In this document: positions 1-8,622 of the stretch, in pieces
Position numbering within the stretch: position 1 is the stretch's first letter
How the letters are laid out: each line of letters starts with the position of its first letter
Origin: Nostoc sp. ATCC 43529
GTDB taxonomy: Bacteria; Cyanobacteriota; Cyanobacteriia; Cyanobacteriales; Nostocaceae
Assembly: GCA_003326205.1 (NCBI GenBank)
Contig: LWTK01000037.1
Coordinates: 120,110 to 184,109, forward strand
Direction of reading: 5' to 3'
DNA length: 64,000 bases
The notes under the pieces: model-generated
What the model was told of the DNA's origin: nothing
Seen by the model: the letters and a program-made list of their open reading frames with translations, nothing else
Databases searched by the model: none
Program-made: the position numbers and the translations under genes

Positions 1-328
1 CGCGTATCGGTTCGCAAACTACAATTGCGGCATCGACTCCTATTAAAGCATTGTATGTTTCTTGGGCAAATTCTACGCTTCCGGGACAATCAACAAAAGT
101 GAAGCGAGTACCGTTATACTCAGTGCTAGCAGCGCTGACTTCTACACTCATGTGGCGATCGCGGGACTCAGCAGCACTATCTCCTACTGTGTTACTGTCT
201 TTAACACTTCCTTTGCGAGAAATCGCCCCTGTCACAAATAACAAACTTTCTAGTAAAGTTGTTTTTCCACTCAAATAAGGCCCAACAATTGCAACATTCC
301 GCGAACCCGATTTTACTTTTTCGTTCAT
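1..328 (-). CDS. Elongation factor G-like GTPase, N-terminal part (cut by window edge)
   Basis: The minus strand reads from an ATG at 328 to the left edge without a stop, giving about 109 residues of the G domain. A P-loop (GPYLSGKTTL) follows the start, and a G3 motif (DCPGS) follows later. This is the EF-G-like paralogue family of bacteria, which differs from true EF-G in having a Tyr-Leu-Ser P-loop instead of the usual His/Asp-containing one. Its exact role in translation is not established. A strong ribosome site, GGGAGG, lies a few bases upstream of the ATG and settles the start. Family assignment is confident; function is inferred only from the family. Confidence 0.85.
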   Translation of the reverse strand, partial: MNEKVKSGSRNVAIVGPYLSGKTTLLESLLFVTGAISRKGSVKDSNTVGDSAAESRDRHMSVEVSAASTEYNGTRFTFVDCPGSVEFAQETYNALIGVDAAIVVCEPIR

Positions 329-609
329 AAAACCTCCCTTGCGGTAATTCGTTACTAACCGCATTACGCTATCTTTATCAGGGATAAAAAATGGTTCTCT
401 GGAGTCAAAATTACCCCTTCTTTAATTTGTTATTATCCTACCTTTAATCCAAAGTTAAAAAAATTGTAGCCTGTTGTAAGATTTAGCTTAAGAAAAGTTA
501 AGCAACACAAAGTTTAATACTCAATCAAAAAGTTTTGTAAAAAACTTCAGCATTAGCCAAAGTTTTTGTTAAGTAAACTAACTGGAAATTGTCGTGATTT
601 AGAAAATCT
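329..609. promoter_or_regulatory. Divergent intergenic region, EF-G-like / TPR gene
   Basis: This 281-bp AT-rich spacer separates two divergent genes, so promoters for both should lie here. I see no repeat, no hidden ORF and no clear operator. Individual promoter boxes cannot be assigned with confidence. Confidence 0.3.
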
Positions 610-1521
610 ATGAAATTATTACTATATAAATATCGCATAGCAACTGTAGTAAGTTTGATAGTAGTGGGTATCATCTCCCCCTGTTCCCCTGCTTCCCCTG
701 CTCCTCTTCCCTCAAAGCTGGCACAATCTAATAGTCAAACTGCCATAGACAAGTTAAACCAAGGCTTACAGGCAATTCAGGCGGGAAGAGTACAAGATGC
801 GATCGCTGCTTTTAAACAAGCAACTCAATTAGATCCGACATTGGCAGCAGCCCACTATAACTTAGGGCTAGCATTACGACAAACAGGACAATTACAACCC
901 TCTGCGGATGCATTTTATCGAGCAACGCAAGCCGATCCTAAATTTGCTCCAGCATTTGCTAATTTAGGCGGTACCTTATTAGAAGGCAAGAATTTCGAGT
1001 TAGCTAATGATTACTTGCTACGTGCCCTAGAACTCGATCCCAAACTAGGATTTGCTCATTATAACTTGGGCTTGCTGCGACAACAGCAACGAGATTGCGA
1101 TCGGGCGATCGCATCTTTTAAAAAAGCCATAGAATATAGCAAAAACGCGCCAGAACCTCATTATCATATTGGGATGTGTTATCTACAGCAAAATCAAAGC
1201 GATCGAGCTAGAGAAGCCTTTAATCAAGCAATCAAAATTAATCCCAAATATCCAGAAGCTTATTATAATATTGGTTCAATTTTGTTTAACCAACGCAAAT
1301 TCCAAGAAGCGTTAGAGGCTTTTAGAAAATCAGCCGAAGCTAACTCCAACTATCCCAATGCTTATTATGGTGCTGGGTTAGTTTTTATGCAGTTACAAAA
1401 ATATAGTGATGCAGTACAAGTATTGCAATTTGCCAGAGATTTATACAATGCTCAGGGTAATCCTCAATGGGCAAAAAATACCGAACAATTGTTGCAACAA
1501 GCACAAAATTTAAATCGATGA
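610..1521 (+). CDS. Secreted or lipid-anchored-like TPR repeat protein
   Basis: The 303-residue protein starts with a basic stretch and a hydrophobic segment (about residues 10-30, ending in a Pro/Ser/Ala-rich stretch), which looks like a signal peptide or a membrane anchor. From about residue 45 to 290 it is a run of tetratricopeptide repeats with the usual pattern of Ala/Gly at small positions and Pro-x-x-x-x-Ala between helices (for example LDPTLAAAHYNLG and INPKYPEAYYNIG). TPR arrays bind other proteins; no enzymatic motif is present. The likely location is the periplasm or thylakoid lumen. The partner is unknown. It stands alone: the EF-G-like gene is divergent and a tandem repeat follows. 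Confidence 0.85.
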   Translation: MKLLLYKYRIATVVSLIVVGIISPCSPASPAPLPSKLAQSNSQTAIDKLNQGLQAIQAGRVQDAIAAFKQATQLDPTLAAAHYNLGLALRQTGQLQPSADAFYRATQADPKFAPAFANLGGTLLEGKNFELANDYLLRALELDPKLGFAHYNLGLLRQQQRDCDRAIASFKKAIEYSKNAPEPHYHIGMCYLQQNQSDRAREAFNQAIKINPKYPEAYYNIGSILFNQRKFQEALEAFRKSAEANSNYPNAYYGAGLVFMQLQKYSDAVQVLQFARDLYNAQGNPQWAKNTEQLLQQAQNLNR

Positions 1522-1522
1522 A

Positions 1523-1610
1523 TAGTCATTAGTCATTAGTCATTAGTCATTAGTCATTAGTCATTAGTCATTAGTCATTAGTCATTAGTCATTAGTCATT
1601 GGTCATTAGT
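1523..1610. repeat. Tandem heptamer repeat (TAGTCAT)n
   Basis: About twelve near-perfect copies of TAGTCAT follow the TPR gene directly. These are the short tandemly repeated repetitive sequences typical of heterocystous cyanobacteria. Related blocks occur at 38852-38893 and 43568-43679. No spacers of the CRISPR type are present. Confidence 0.9.
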
Positions 1611-1748
1611 GAATAACCAATGCCCTATTCCGAAGTTTACTGATAAATTATTAAGTTCCCTGAGGCAGAAAAGTTTAATATTGCGTAACATAAAATTAGT
1701 GGGTTGACTCGCTGGTGTTGTCTGAAGTTGTCCTGACTGGAATGAAAC

Positions 1749-2300
1749 GTGATGCAAAAGCGCCTGAAGAGTCGATTTTTATTTTGCGATCGCTGGCTAG
1801 ATCGCCACTCAATTGTTCGCAACATGGAAGCCTTTCAAGATTTAATTGTGATTGTCTTGTGTTTGGGTTTGTTTGCGGTTATGCTGCTCCAATTGTGGGG
1901 GATAGCTATTGCCCTCACGCAGCCACTAGACTATAAACAAGTGACTGCAAAAATACTATTTGTGTTGATTTTAGTCGAGTTATTTCGACTATTAATGGTC
2001 TACTTACAAGAACATAGTATTTCTGTAGGAGTAGCGGTTGAGGTAACAATTGTCTCTGTTCTCCGAGAAATAGTAGTTCACGGGGTATTAGAGATTTCTT
2101 CCTTTCAGACAGGTGCAATTTGCGGCTTATTGTTTATTCTCGGTGGCTTATTGATAGTCTGTGCTAAAACGCCACACATGGATTGTATAAGTGCTAACAC
2201 TAAGTTGTGTCCTATTGTCTATAAAGGAGGTAGGGAACGACCAAAGGATCTGCAATTTCAGTATTCGCGTCAATGTGACAAAAATCAACCTATTGCATAA
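1749..2300 (+). CDS. PsiE-family membrane protein
   Basis: This 183-residue protein has about four hydrophobic helices between residues 28 and 145, arranged as in the phosphate-starvation-inducible PsiE family: Glu and Arg residues sit between helices 2 and 3 (VELFRLLMVYL, VLREIVVHG). The tail beyond about residue 140 is polar. The start could be GTG 1749, ATG 1752 or ATG 1824 (residue 26). I chose the longest because the Arg/Trp-rich lead-in looks like a normal cytoplasmic N-terminus. The family has no proven biochemical activity. No Pho box was recognised upstream, so phosphate control is only suggested by the family name. Confidence 0.7.
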   Translation: MMQKRLKSRFLFCDRWLDRHSIVRNMEAFQDLIVIVLCLGLFAVMLLQLWGIAIALTQPLDYKQVTAKILFVLILVELFRLLMVYLQEHSISVGVAVEVTIVSVLREIVVHGVLEISSFQTGAICGLLFILGGLLIVCAKTPHMDCISANTKLCPIVYKGGRERPKDLQFQYSRQCDKNQPIA

Positions 2301-2314
2301 ATTACCATCAAAAA

Positions 2315-2402
2315 AAGGAGCAGTGGATTAATAAGTTAAAAGATAAAAGGTAAAAGTAGAAATAGTACCTTTTTATTTTTTAATATCCCTGCTCCTTTGC
2401 TT
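2315..2402. repeat. Imperfect inverted repeat between convergent genes
   Basis: AAAGGAGCAG near 2316 and CTGCTCCTTT near 2391 form inverted arms around an A/T-rich centre. The segment sits between the convergent PsiE and isochorismatase genes. It may act as a bidirectional terminator or be a small mobile repeat; the sequence does not decide. Confidence 0.45.
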
Positions 2403-2441
2403 GAGGCTACAACTGAAAATCTCTGTGCAAAATCAGATAAT

Positions 2442-2987
2442 TCAAATTTCTTGAATTTTTTCTAAATATTTATTTAATTTATCTTTATCTATTGGTTCAG
2501 TTATAATATTATTAATTCCAATTAGTTGACTTAAAACTAAGATTGCTGCTTGGTGGTAACGATCGCCTCCATTTGATGCTGAGTAATATGTTAAAACATA
2601 AGTAATAATATTGTTCTCAAAAAAATCAATAGCAGTCTTTAACACACAACCTTCAGTATCAATCCCACAAATAAACACTGTCTGAATATTTCTTTTTTTT
2701 AGAAATGTCAGAGTTTCTTCATTGCAAGCAGTATATACAGTTTTATCAAAAACTACTTTAGCAAATGGGTTAATATTGTCAACAATTTTTTGCTCTTTTT
2801 CAGAAAACAGTTGATGCCAATTTAAATATTTTACATAAGGGCTATCAAGTGTATTTATAAATCTGGTAAACACAACACATTCAAATATATGTTGCTTTAA
2901 TAAAGAGTTAATATTTTGTATGACATAACTTGTATTTTGACTTATAAATCCATTTTGAACATCGATAATAAATAGGCAGAAATTCAT
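2442..2987 (-). CDS. Isochorismatase-like cysteine hydrolase
   Basis: The 181-residue protein matches the cysteine hydrolase family of isochorismatase and nicotinamidase. The three expected catalytic residues are visible: Asp9 in IIDVQNGF, Lys82 after VVFDK, and Cys114 in GIDTEGCV, preceded by the conserved cis-peptide region. Substrate cannot be told from sequence; such enzymes split amide or ether bonds in small molecules. The gene looks more AT-rich than its neighbours, which may point to transfer. The ATG at 2987 fits the family N-terminus, where the Asp lies about nine residues in. Confidence 0.8.
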   Translation of the reverse strand: MNFCLFIIDVQNGFISQNTSYVIQNINSLLKQHIFECVVFTRFINTLDSPYVKYLNWHQLFSEKEQKIVDNINPFAKVVFDKTVYTACNEETLTFLKKRNIQTVFICGIDTEGCVLKTAIDFFENNIITYVLTYYSASNGGDRYHQAAILVLSQLIGINNIITEPIDKDKLNKYLEKIQEI

Positions 2988-3250
2988 TTAGCGATTCCTT
3001 CGTTTAATATATGGTGCATCTTGATACAGGATTGCTATCAGAATTGAGAAATCATAATTCAAAGGACTTTCAAATAAGCCAGTTAAGACATTTAACAAAA
3101 AATCATTAAAAGAGCCGACTAGTCATTTGGTTATATAACCGACCTTTGCAAGGTACTTCCGACGTATTGAACTATACCCTTTTTGGAAGATGAATTACTC
3201 TTTAAGCCTCAGTATAAGTTAATTAGAAATCCTACAAAGAGGTTTAAACA

Positions 3251-3496
3251 ATGGCTACAAATACAGGTAATGGACAGTCTCAAGAACCAATTAGCAACTT
3301 GGAGTACGATTTTGTCACCGTGTTGCACAACAAGGCTGAAGCTGTTAAGGCTTATGATACTTACATTAAAGATGCACAAGAAGTAGGTTCCCAGCCTTGT
3401 GTAGAGTTGTTCCAGAAATTGCGGCAATCTGATATTGAGCAAGCAAGAGAAATTCGTCACCATCTACAAGAAGTGCTGCAACACGGTAAGATGTAA
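3251..3496 (+). CDS. Small conserved cyanobacterial protein, unknown function
   Basis: An 81-residue protein, acidic and mainly helical by composition, with no signal peptide or membrane segment. I do not recognise a named domain. The Glu/His-containing helices (for example DIEQAREIRHHLQEV) resemble four-helix ferritin-like folds, but the pattern is too weak for a call. A good ribosome site, AAGAGG, lies about eight bases before the ATG, which supports a real gene. It is monocistronic, with a hairpin repeat just downstream. Confidence 0.65.
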   Translation: MATNTGNGQSQEPISNLEYDFVTVLHNKAEAVKAYDTYIKDAQEVGSQPCVELFQKLRQSDIEQAREIRHHLQEVLQHGKM

Positions 3497-3529
3497 GGGA
3501 TTACCAAATAAAAAAATATACAACTATTT

Positions 3530-3591
3530 CTTGTGGGGTGGGCGTCTCGCCCGCCCGTAGTCAAGGGCGGGCAAGATGCCCACCCCACAAG
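3530..3591. repeat. Long perfect hairpin repeat
   Basis: Arms CTTGTGGGGTGGGC and GCCCACCCCACAAG enclose a second inner pair of inverted GC-rich arms (GCCCGCCC / GGGCGGGC). The total is 62 bp. It lies 33 bp after the stop of the small conserved gene. The shape is that of a cyanobacterial palindromic repeat family; it could also stop transcription, though no T-run follows. Confidence 0.8.
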
Positions 3592-3911
3592 ATTGGATAA
3601 TTTATTTCTTGGAAATCCCTAACCCAACTTTGATGCAACGGACTTGTCTAAACGGCTTAGTATTCTATGTCATTAGTGATATTATGCCGTTACAGAGAAG
3701 TGTTTAATAGTTGAAAGATGTAGTAGCGATCGCTTTTAGTAAGTACTCGATAATGTGCAAAATGTAATCGCTAGCAGTAATACAAATACCCAATTTTGGG
3801 CACGATAAAAGTACGGTCGAGAGGAGTAGTAATATTCCCCTCGACTTTACTTATGTGAGTCAGTTGGTTGAGCGATATCCAGTAAAGTGCTACCAAAGGT
3901 AAAGCACACAA
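3592..3911. other. Gene-free spacer of about 320 bp
   Basis: I see no ORF with coding character, no tRNA and no repeat other than one HIP1 site near 3727. It lies between the hairpin and the convergent end of the Rpn remnant. Confidence 0.4.
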
Positions 3912-4327
3912 TCAGCTAGACTGATTTTCAGCCGCTTGCTGTACTTGCTCAACTGTTAAATCAAGAGCCACTGCTACTTGTTCCACACTTAACCCTAGTA
4001 ACAACAACCTCGGAACAGCTTCTAATTTAGCTTCCTGGCGACCTTCTTCTAAGCCGTCTTGCTTAATTGATTGATACATTCTTGTTTTTTTAAATTCCTC
4101 GTCTATGCCCAACATTTCTTCTAACTCCTCTCGGCTTAACCGGGTAAATTTGTACAATAAGATGGTTTCTATCAATTCTACAATTTGGTTTTTGGTTGCT
4201 TCGTCTGCCAGTTGTTGTCTTGCCTGTAAAATTAATTCTCTAGCTTTGTCAATGGCTGTTTCTTCTTTTTCGATAATTAATTTAACGATCGCTACTTGCA
4301 ACGAGTTTTCTGCTGCATCTAAGTCAT
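3912..4327 (-). pseudogene. C-terminal remnant of an Rpn-family nuclease/transposase-like protein
   Basis: The frame encodes the helical C-terminal part common in cyanobacterial Rpn-type proteins: a run like AIVKLIIEKEE, then QIVELIETILLYKF, then REELEEMLG and an EGRQEAKLEAVPRLL tail. The PD-(D/E)XK nuclease domain that should precede it (about 150 residues) is missing. Coding-like sequence continues upstream of the TTG at 4301 (RIAIDDLDAAENS) until an in-frame TGA near 4336, with no ATG. It is therefore an N-terminally deleted fragment. The alternative, a short functional gene starting at TTG 4301, is less likely. Confidence 0.65.
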
Positions 4328-4362
4328 CTATAGCAATCCTAAATCATTCGTGAAAAAATCTG

Positions 4363-4403
4363 TTGCCTATTGCCTATTGCCTATTGCCTATTGCCTATTG
4401 CCT
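4363..4403. repeat. Tandem repeat (TTGCCTA)n
   Basis: Five to six copies of a TTGCCTA heptamer lie between the Rpn remnant and metF. It belongs to the same class of short tandem heptamers seen elsewhere in the window. Confidence 0.85.
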
Positions 4404-4423
4404 GCCTTGCCTTCTATTTCAAC

Positions 4424-4456
4424 ATAAAAAAAGCAGATGGAATAACCAACTGCTTT
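4424..4456 (-). terminator. Intrinsic terminator of metF
   Basis: Read on the minus strand, AAAGCAGTTGG and CCATCTGCTTT form a stem around TTATT and are followed by a run of seven T. It lies 23 bp after the metF stop, the expected place for a Rho-independent terminator. Confidence 0.8.
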
Positions 4457-4478
4457 CATCAAAAATGCGTTACTTCGT

Positions 4479-5399
4479 TTACCTTGTTACCAACTGATTA
4501 ACTGTAGCAACTCCAGCTAAATCTAAAATTGGCGCAATTAAATCTTCGCGTTTCACTGCCATCATGTGGACACCTTGACACAATTGCCGCGCTATCTGCA
4601 CTTGTTCGGCGGCAATTTTCATTCCTTCTTCAAGAGGATCTTTGGCTTTTGCCAATCTATCAATAATATGTTGGGGAATATTTACACCCGGAACACACTT
4701 ATTAATAAATTGAGCATTTTTAGCCGATTTCAGCAGAAAAATTCCTGCCAAAATTGGTTTTTTATAGCCAGCAGCAATTGTGTCCATAAATTTTTCTAGG
4801 CATTCAAAATCGGTAATCAATTGACTTTGAAAAAATTGCGCTCCGGCTTCGATTTTACGTTCAAATCGACTTTGCAAACCCGACCAACTCTTACATTGCG
4901 GATCTACTGCTGCACCAGGAAATAAATCTAGTGACCCATCAGTTAGGGGTTTATCGTTACAATCAACGCCTTGATTCAGCTTGCGAATCACTTGTAAGAG
5001 TCGCACAGCTTCTAGGTCAAAAACAGCTTTGCAATCTGGATGATCGCCTGCTTTTACTGGGTCGCCAGTTAGGGCTAATATATTTTGTATGCCCAAAGCA
5101 TGAGCGCCCATCAAATCGGCTTGTAAACCAATACGGTTGCGATCGCGGCAAGCAATTTGACAAATCGGCTCTACACCGTTTTGTAATAAAATTATCGATG
5201 CCACTAATGAAGACATCCGCAGCACAGCGCGGCTACCATCGGTAATATTGACGGCATGAACCCTCCCCTTAAGGGTCGCCGCCATTTTAATCATGTGGCT
5301 TGGATCTCCCCCTTTTGGAGGTGCTACCTCAGCGGTAACCAAAAATTCACCTGCTTGCACGGCTCTACGAAAGGCAGTGGGGCTATGGGTGTGATGCAT
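4479..5399 (-). CDS. metF: Methylenetetrahydrofolate reductase family protein
   Basis: The 306-residue protein is an FAD-type TIM barrel of the MetF family, about the family's usual length. Visible landmarks are VTAEVAPPKGGDPS near the N-terminus (the Glu that supports hydride transfer), NITDGSRA, QIACRDRNR, the ILALTGDP signature near residue 110, and a C-terminal GVNIPQHIIDRL. It reduces methylene-tetrahydrofolate to methyl-tetrahydrofolate for methionine synthesis in the cytoplasm. The ATG at 5399 gives a normal N-terminus. The gene is single, with its own terminator, and follows trpS at a distance of about 180 bp filled with repeats. Confidence 0.88.
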   Translation of the reverse strand: MHHTHSPTAFRRAVQAGEFLVTAEVAPPKGGDPSHMIKMAATLKGRVHAVNITDGSRAVLRMSSLVASIILLQNGVEPICQIACRDRNRIGLQADLMGAHALGIQNILALTGDPVKAGDHPDCKAVFDLEAVRLLQVIRKLNQGVDCNDKPLTDGSLDLFPGAAVDPQCKSWSGLQSRFERKIEAGAQFFQSQLITDFECLEKFMDTIAAGYKKPILAGIFLLKSAKNAQFINKCVPGVNIPQHIIDRLAKAKDPLEEGMKIAAEQVQIARQLCQGVHMMAVKREDLIAPILDLAGVATVNQLVTR

Positions 5400-5430
5400 A
5401 TCATTAGAAATCTCGATTTATTAAAGAACA

Positions 5431-5497
5431 AGTCAGAAATCAGAAGTCAGAATTCAGAAGTCAGAAGTCAGAATTCAGAATTCAGAATTCAGAATTT
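5431..5497. repeat. Tandem repeat of AGTCAGA / ATTCAGA units
   Basis: Mixed heptamer units AGTCAGA and ATTCAGA repeat about nine times upstream of metF, between it and trpS. A related palindromic block occurs at 53945-53981. Confidence 0.85.
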
Positions 5498-5575
5498 AAT
5501 TGGAGAATTCTAGCAACTAACGGCTGAATTCTTTCTTGTTAAATGGTATAACAAATCACACCTAAAAGGTAAAAC

Positions 5576-6586
5576 TCATAGAGGCAGAGAGTAGCCTAAA
5601 GCGATTTTGACTTGTGATAAAGTTTGATTAGCGATCGCTCTAGCTTTTTCGGCTCCATCCCGCAACACTGACTCTAAATAGCTTTTGTCCTCAGTTACCG
5701 CCTGATATTTTTCTTGGATTGGTTTGAGAGCCTCAATAATTGTGTCTGCTAACAAAGGCTTGAATTGTCCCCAACCCATATCCTGACACTCAACTGCTAC
5801 ATCTTCTTTTGTTTTCCCAGCAAGCAATGTATACAAAGTTAATAAATTATTGCACTCTGGACGCTCTGGATCGTCAAAAGTCAGACCACGAATCGGATCG
5901 GTTTTACAACGCTTAATTTTGTATTGAATTTGCTCTGGTGAATCTAGCAAATTGATGCGGCTTAAATCTGAAGGATCGGACTTCGACATTTTGCGCGTAC
6001 CGTCCGCCAAACTCATCACCCTTGCTCCTTGTTTGGGAATTAAAGGATCTGGTAACTTCAGAACAGGCTGTTCTGGTTTACCAAATTGGTGATTTAACCG
6101 AGCTGCAATATCCCGTGTCAATTCCAAATGTTGCTTTTGGTCTTCACCCACTGGCACTTTATCGGCTTGATAAAGCAAAATATCAGATGCCATCAGCACT
6201 GGGTAATCCAACAAGCCTGCACTCACATTTTCTCCCTGCTTGACCGCCTTTTCCTTAAACTGGATCATATCTTGCAGCCAGTTTAGGGGTGTAATACAGT
6301 TGAGCAACCAGGTGAGTTCGCTGTGGGCACAAACGTGGGATTGCACAAAAATGGTGGAGTGATTTAAATCAAGACCACAAGCTAGATACAAAGCAACAAG
6401 GGTATAAGTATCAGCTGCCAACTGTGTTGGGTCGTGTGGCACTGTAATTGCGTGCAAATCAGCCACAAAGAGGTAATTTTCGTATTCGCTCTGACCTTCT
6501 ACCCAGTTGCGAATGGCTCCCAAGTAGTTGCCTAGATGGTAATTGCCGGTTGGTTGAACTCCAGAAAGAACACGTTGCTTGCCCAT
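5576..6586 (-). CDS. trpS: Tryptophan-tRNA ligase
   Basis: The 336-residue protein is a bacterial-type class I tryptophanyl-tRNA synthetase of normal length. The ATP-binding HIGH-like motif appears as GNYHLGNYLG near residue 15, and the KMSKS loop appears intact as GTRKMSKSDPS near residue 200. VLMASDILLYQADKVPVGEDQ is the expected tryptophan-pocket region. It charges tRNA-Trp in the cytoplasm. The start ATG at 6586 gives the standard N-terminus (QRVLSGVQPTGNYHLG). It appears monocistronic. Confidence 0.96.
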   Translation of the reverse strand: MGKQRVLSGVQPTGNYHLGNYLGAIRNWVEGQSEYENYLFVADLHAITVPHDPTQLAADTYTLVALYLACGLDLNHSTIFVQSHVCAHSELTWLLNCITPLNWLQDMIQFKEKAVKQGENVSAGLLDYPVLMASDILLYQADKVPVGEDQKQHLELTRDIAARLNHQFGKPEQPVLKLPDPLIPKQGARVMSLADGTRKMSKSDPSDLSRINLLDSPEQIQYKIKRCKTDPIRGLTFDDPERPECNNLLTLYTLLAGKTKEDVAVECQDMGWGQFKPLLADTIIEALKPIQEKYQAVTEDKSYLESVLRDGAEKARAIANQTLSQVKIALGYSLPL

Positions 6587-6994
6587 AAATTCTCAACTTA
6601 GTTATCTCAAATCTGCGCTAATTAAATGGCGGTCTGGTGACAATTCGCTTCTCTTCTCTACAAGAGGCTGCATTAACCCAAACGCGCTTACGCAAAACTC
6701 ATTTAATTTTGACATTTTCCAGGTCAACTCGCCGTTGAGGAATTAGAAATTTAGTCATGGCGGCAGGTTTGCTCTGAATTTCCGTTCCGCCATTAGCTTT
6801 TATGACAAGGGCGGTAATCCTGCCAACTGACTAAAAAAAAATCATCTTTGCCGATGCAAATGTCTGTCTACAGAGAGATAGAGAAAGAATGCGGTAGTGG
6901 GATCTTAGCATCATCTCTGCAATAAGCATCCAAAACACGGTTTTATCAAAAGTAAAAAATCTTCCAAACAAAATTTAATTCAAGGACTACAGCA
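6587..6994. promoter_or_regulatory. Divergent spacer with a long inverted repeat
   Basis: This 408-bp region separates trpS from the radical SAM gene. It holds an inverted repeat: TTAGTCATGGCGGCAGG at 6751-6767 pairs with CCTGCCAACTGACTAA at 6819-6834, followed by an A-run. No ORF with coding character is seen. Promoters of both genes should be here but cannot be placed. Confidence 0.4.
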
Positions 6995-8575
6995 ATGAAA
7001 GTACTCTTACTTTACCCCCGCTTTCCCAAAACCTTTTGGTCTTACGATGAATTTATGAAAATAGCGGGACTCAAGGCATTTATTCCACCGTTAGGAATTC
7101 TGACTGTTGCCGCTATGCTACCAACAGACTGGGAAGTTCGGTTTTATGACCGCAATGTTAATCAAGAAACAGATACTGATTGGCAATGGTGCGACATCGT
7201 GATTCTTTCTGCCATGCTTGCACAGAAAGAAGACTTTCTCGCCCAAATTCACAAAGCAGCGCAGTTGGGGAAAAAAGTGGCTGTGGGTGGCCCTTATCCA
7301 ACTTCAGTACCAGAACCTGCACGAAAAGCAGGAGCTAACTACTTGATTTTAGATGAAGGGGAGATTACAGTTCCACAATTTTTAGAAGCGATCGCCAAAG
7401 GTGAAGAACAAGGAACCTTCCGCGCCTTTGAAAAACCAGATGTAACCCAAAGCCCCATACCTCGCTTTGATTTACTCAAGCGAGATGATTACTTAATGAT
7501 GGCAATCCAGTTTTCTCGCGGTTGTCCTTTTGAATGCGAATTCTGTGACATCATCAATTTATACGGTCGCAAACCACGTACCAAAGAACCCAGTCAAACC
7601 CTAGCAGAACTCCAAACCCTCTATGACTTGGGTTGGCGCGGATCTCTGTTCGTAGTGGATGATAACTTTATTGGCAATAAGCGCAATGTCAAACGCCTTT
7701 TACAAGAATTAATTCCGTGGATGCAGGAACGCAATTATCCCTTCACCTTTCTTACCGAAGCTTCCGTCAACCTAGCAGAAGATACTGAGCTATTAGAACT
7801 AATGGCTAAAGCTGGTTTCTACGCAGTCTTTCTAGGTATTGAAACACCAGACCAAGACAGCCTGCAAGTCACTCGCAAGTTTCAGAATACCCGCAATCCC
7901 CTATTAGAAGCCTGCCGTACAATCAATCAAGCGGGATTACTCATTTATGCAGGATTTATCATTGGTTTTGATGGAGAAAAAAGTGGTGCTGGTGAGCGAA
8001 TTCAAGCTTTTGTCGAACAAACCGGCATTCCTCAACCGATGCTAGGTATACTGCAAGCCCTACCCAATACTGCCCTCTGGCAAAGGCTAAAACAAGAGGA
8101 GCGATTATTAGAAGGATTTGGAGGTTTGGAGGTGGGGGATCAGAATTCCTTAATGAATTTTGTTCCTAGCCGTCCGATGGCTGAAATTGCTAAAGAATAT
8201 TTAGAGGCAATTTGGAGAATGTACGAACCCAAAAGTTATCTCCGACGTTGTTTTGAACAATGTCTGAAGATTACCCCTAATCCCCAACTACAGCAGACGA
8301 TGTATTTTCCTCCTGGCAAAGGACTGCGACTACTTGCACACTTGCTCTGGCGACAAGGCTGGCAACGGCAGGAAATTCGGGGTCAATTTTGGCAACAGCT
8401 TTGGACTATCCTCCGCACCAAGCCCCAATTCGTGAATATGTATTTGGGTTTATGTGCTGCTGGCGAACATTTTTGGGAATACCGTCTTTTAGCCAGAGAA
8501 CGCATTACTGAGCAGTTAGGATTTGACCCGCTAACCATGCCTACCCCTGTTGAAAAACCATTAGTCACAATTTAA
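6995..8575 (+). CDS. B12-binding domain radical SAM protein (DUF4070 type)
   Basis: The 526-residue protein has an N-terminal cobalamin-binding Rossmann domain (about residues 1-150), then a radical SAM barrel with the 4Fe-4S motif CPFECEFC inside QFSRGCPFECEFCDI near residue 180, then a C-terminal DUF4070-like region from about residue 340. The overall layout and many motifs (FDLLK, YGRKPRTK, VDDNFIGNKRNVK, TEASVNLA, GFIIGFDGEK) are shared with the hopanoid C2-methylase HpnP superfamily. Family knowledge predicts methyl transfer to an unactivated carbon, but no hopanoid gene lies nearby, so the substrate is open. It stands alone. Confidence 0.85.
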   Translation: MKVLLLYPRFPKTFWSYDEFMKIAGLKAFIPPLGILTVAAMLPTDWEVRFYDRNVNQETDTDWQWCDIVILSAMLAQKEDFLAQIHKAAQLGKKVAVGGPYPTSVPEPARKAGANYLILDEGEITVPQFLEAIAKGEEQGTFRAFEKPDVTQSPIPRFDLLKRDDYLMMAIQFSRGCPFECEFCDIINLYGRKPRTKEPSQTLAELQTLYDLGWRGSLFVVDDNFIGNKRNVKRLLQELIPWMQERNYPFTFLTEASVNLAEDTELLELMAKAGFYAVFLGIETPDQDSLQVTRKFQNTRNPLLEACRTINQAGLLIYAGFIIGFDGEKSGAGERIQAFVEQTGIPQPMLGILQALPNTALWQRLKQEERLLEGFGGLEVGDQNSLMNFVPSRPMAEIAKEYLEAIWRMYEPKSYLRRCFEQCLKITPNPQLQQTMYFPPGKGLRLLAHLLWRQGWQRQEIRGQFWQQLWTILRTKPQFVNMYLGLCAAGEHFWEYRLLARERITEQLGFDPLTMPTPVEKPLVTI

Positions 8576-8622
8576 GAAAAAAGCAGCAATATATAGCAAT
8601 TTTCATTTCGATGAGATACACA

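Noticed and set aside
1523..1610. Possible CRISPR array at the TAGTCAT block (and similar blocks)
   Set aside because: The units are seven bases with no spacers; they are short tandem repeats. No cas gene is present in the window.
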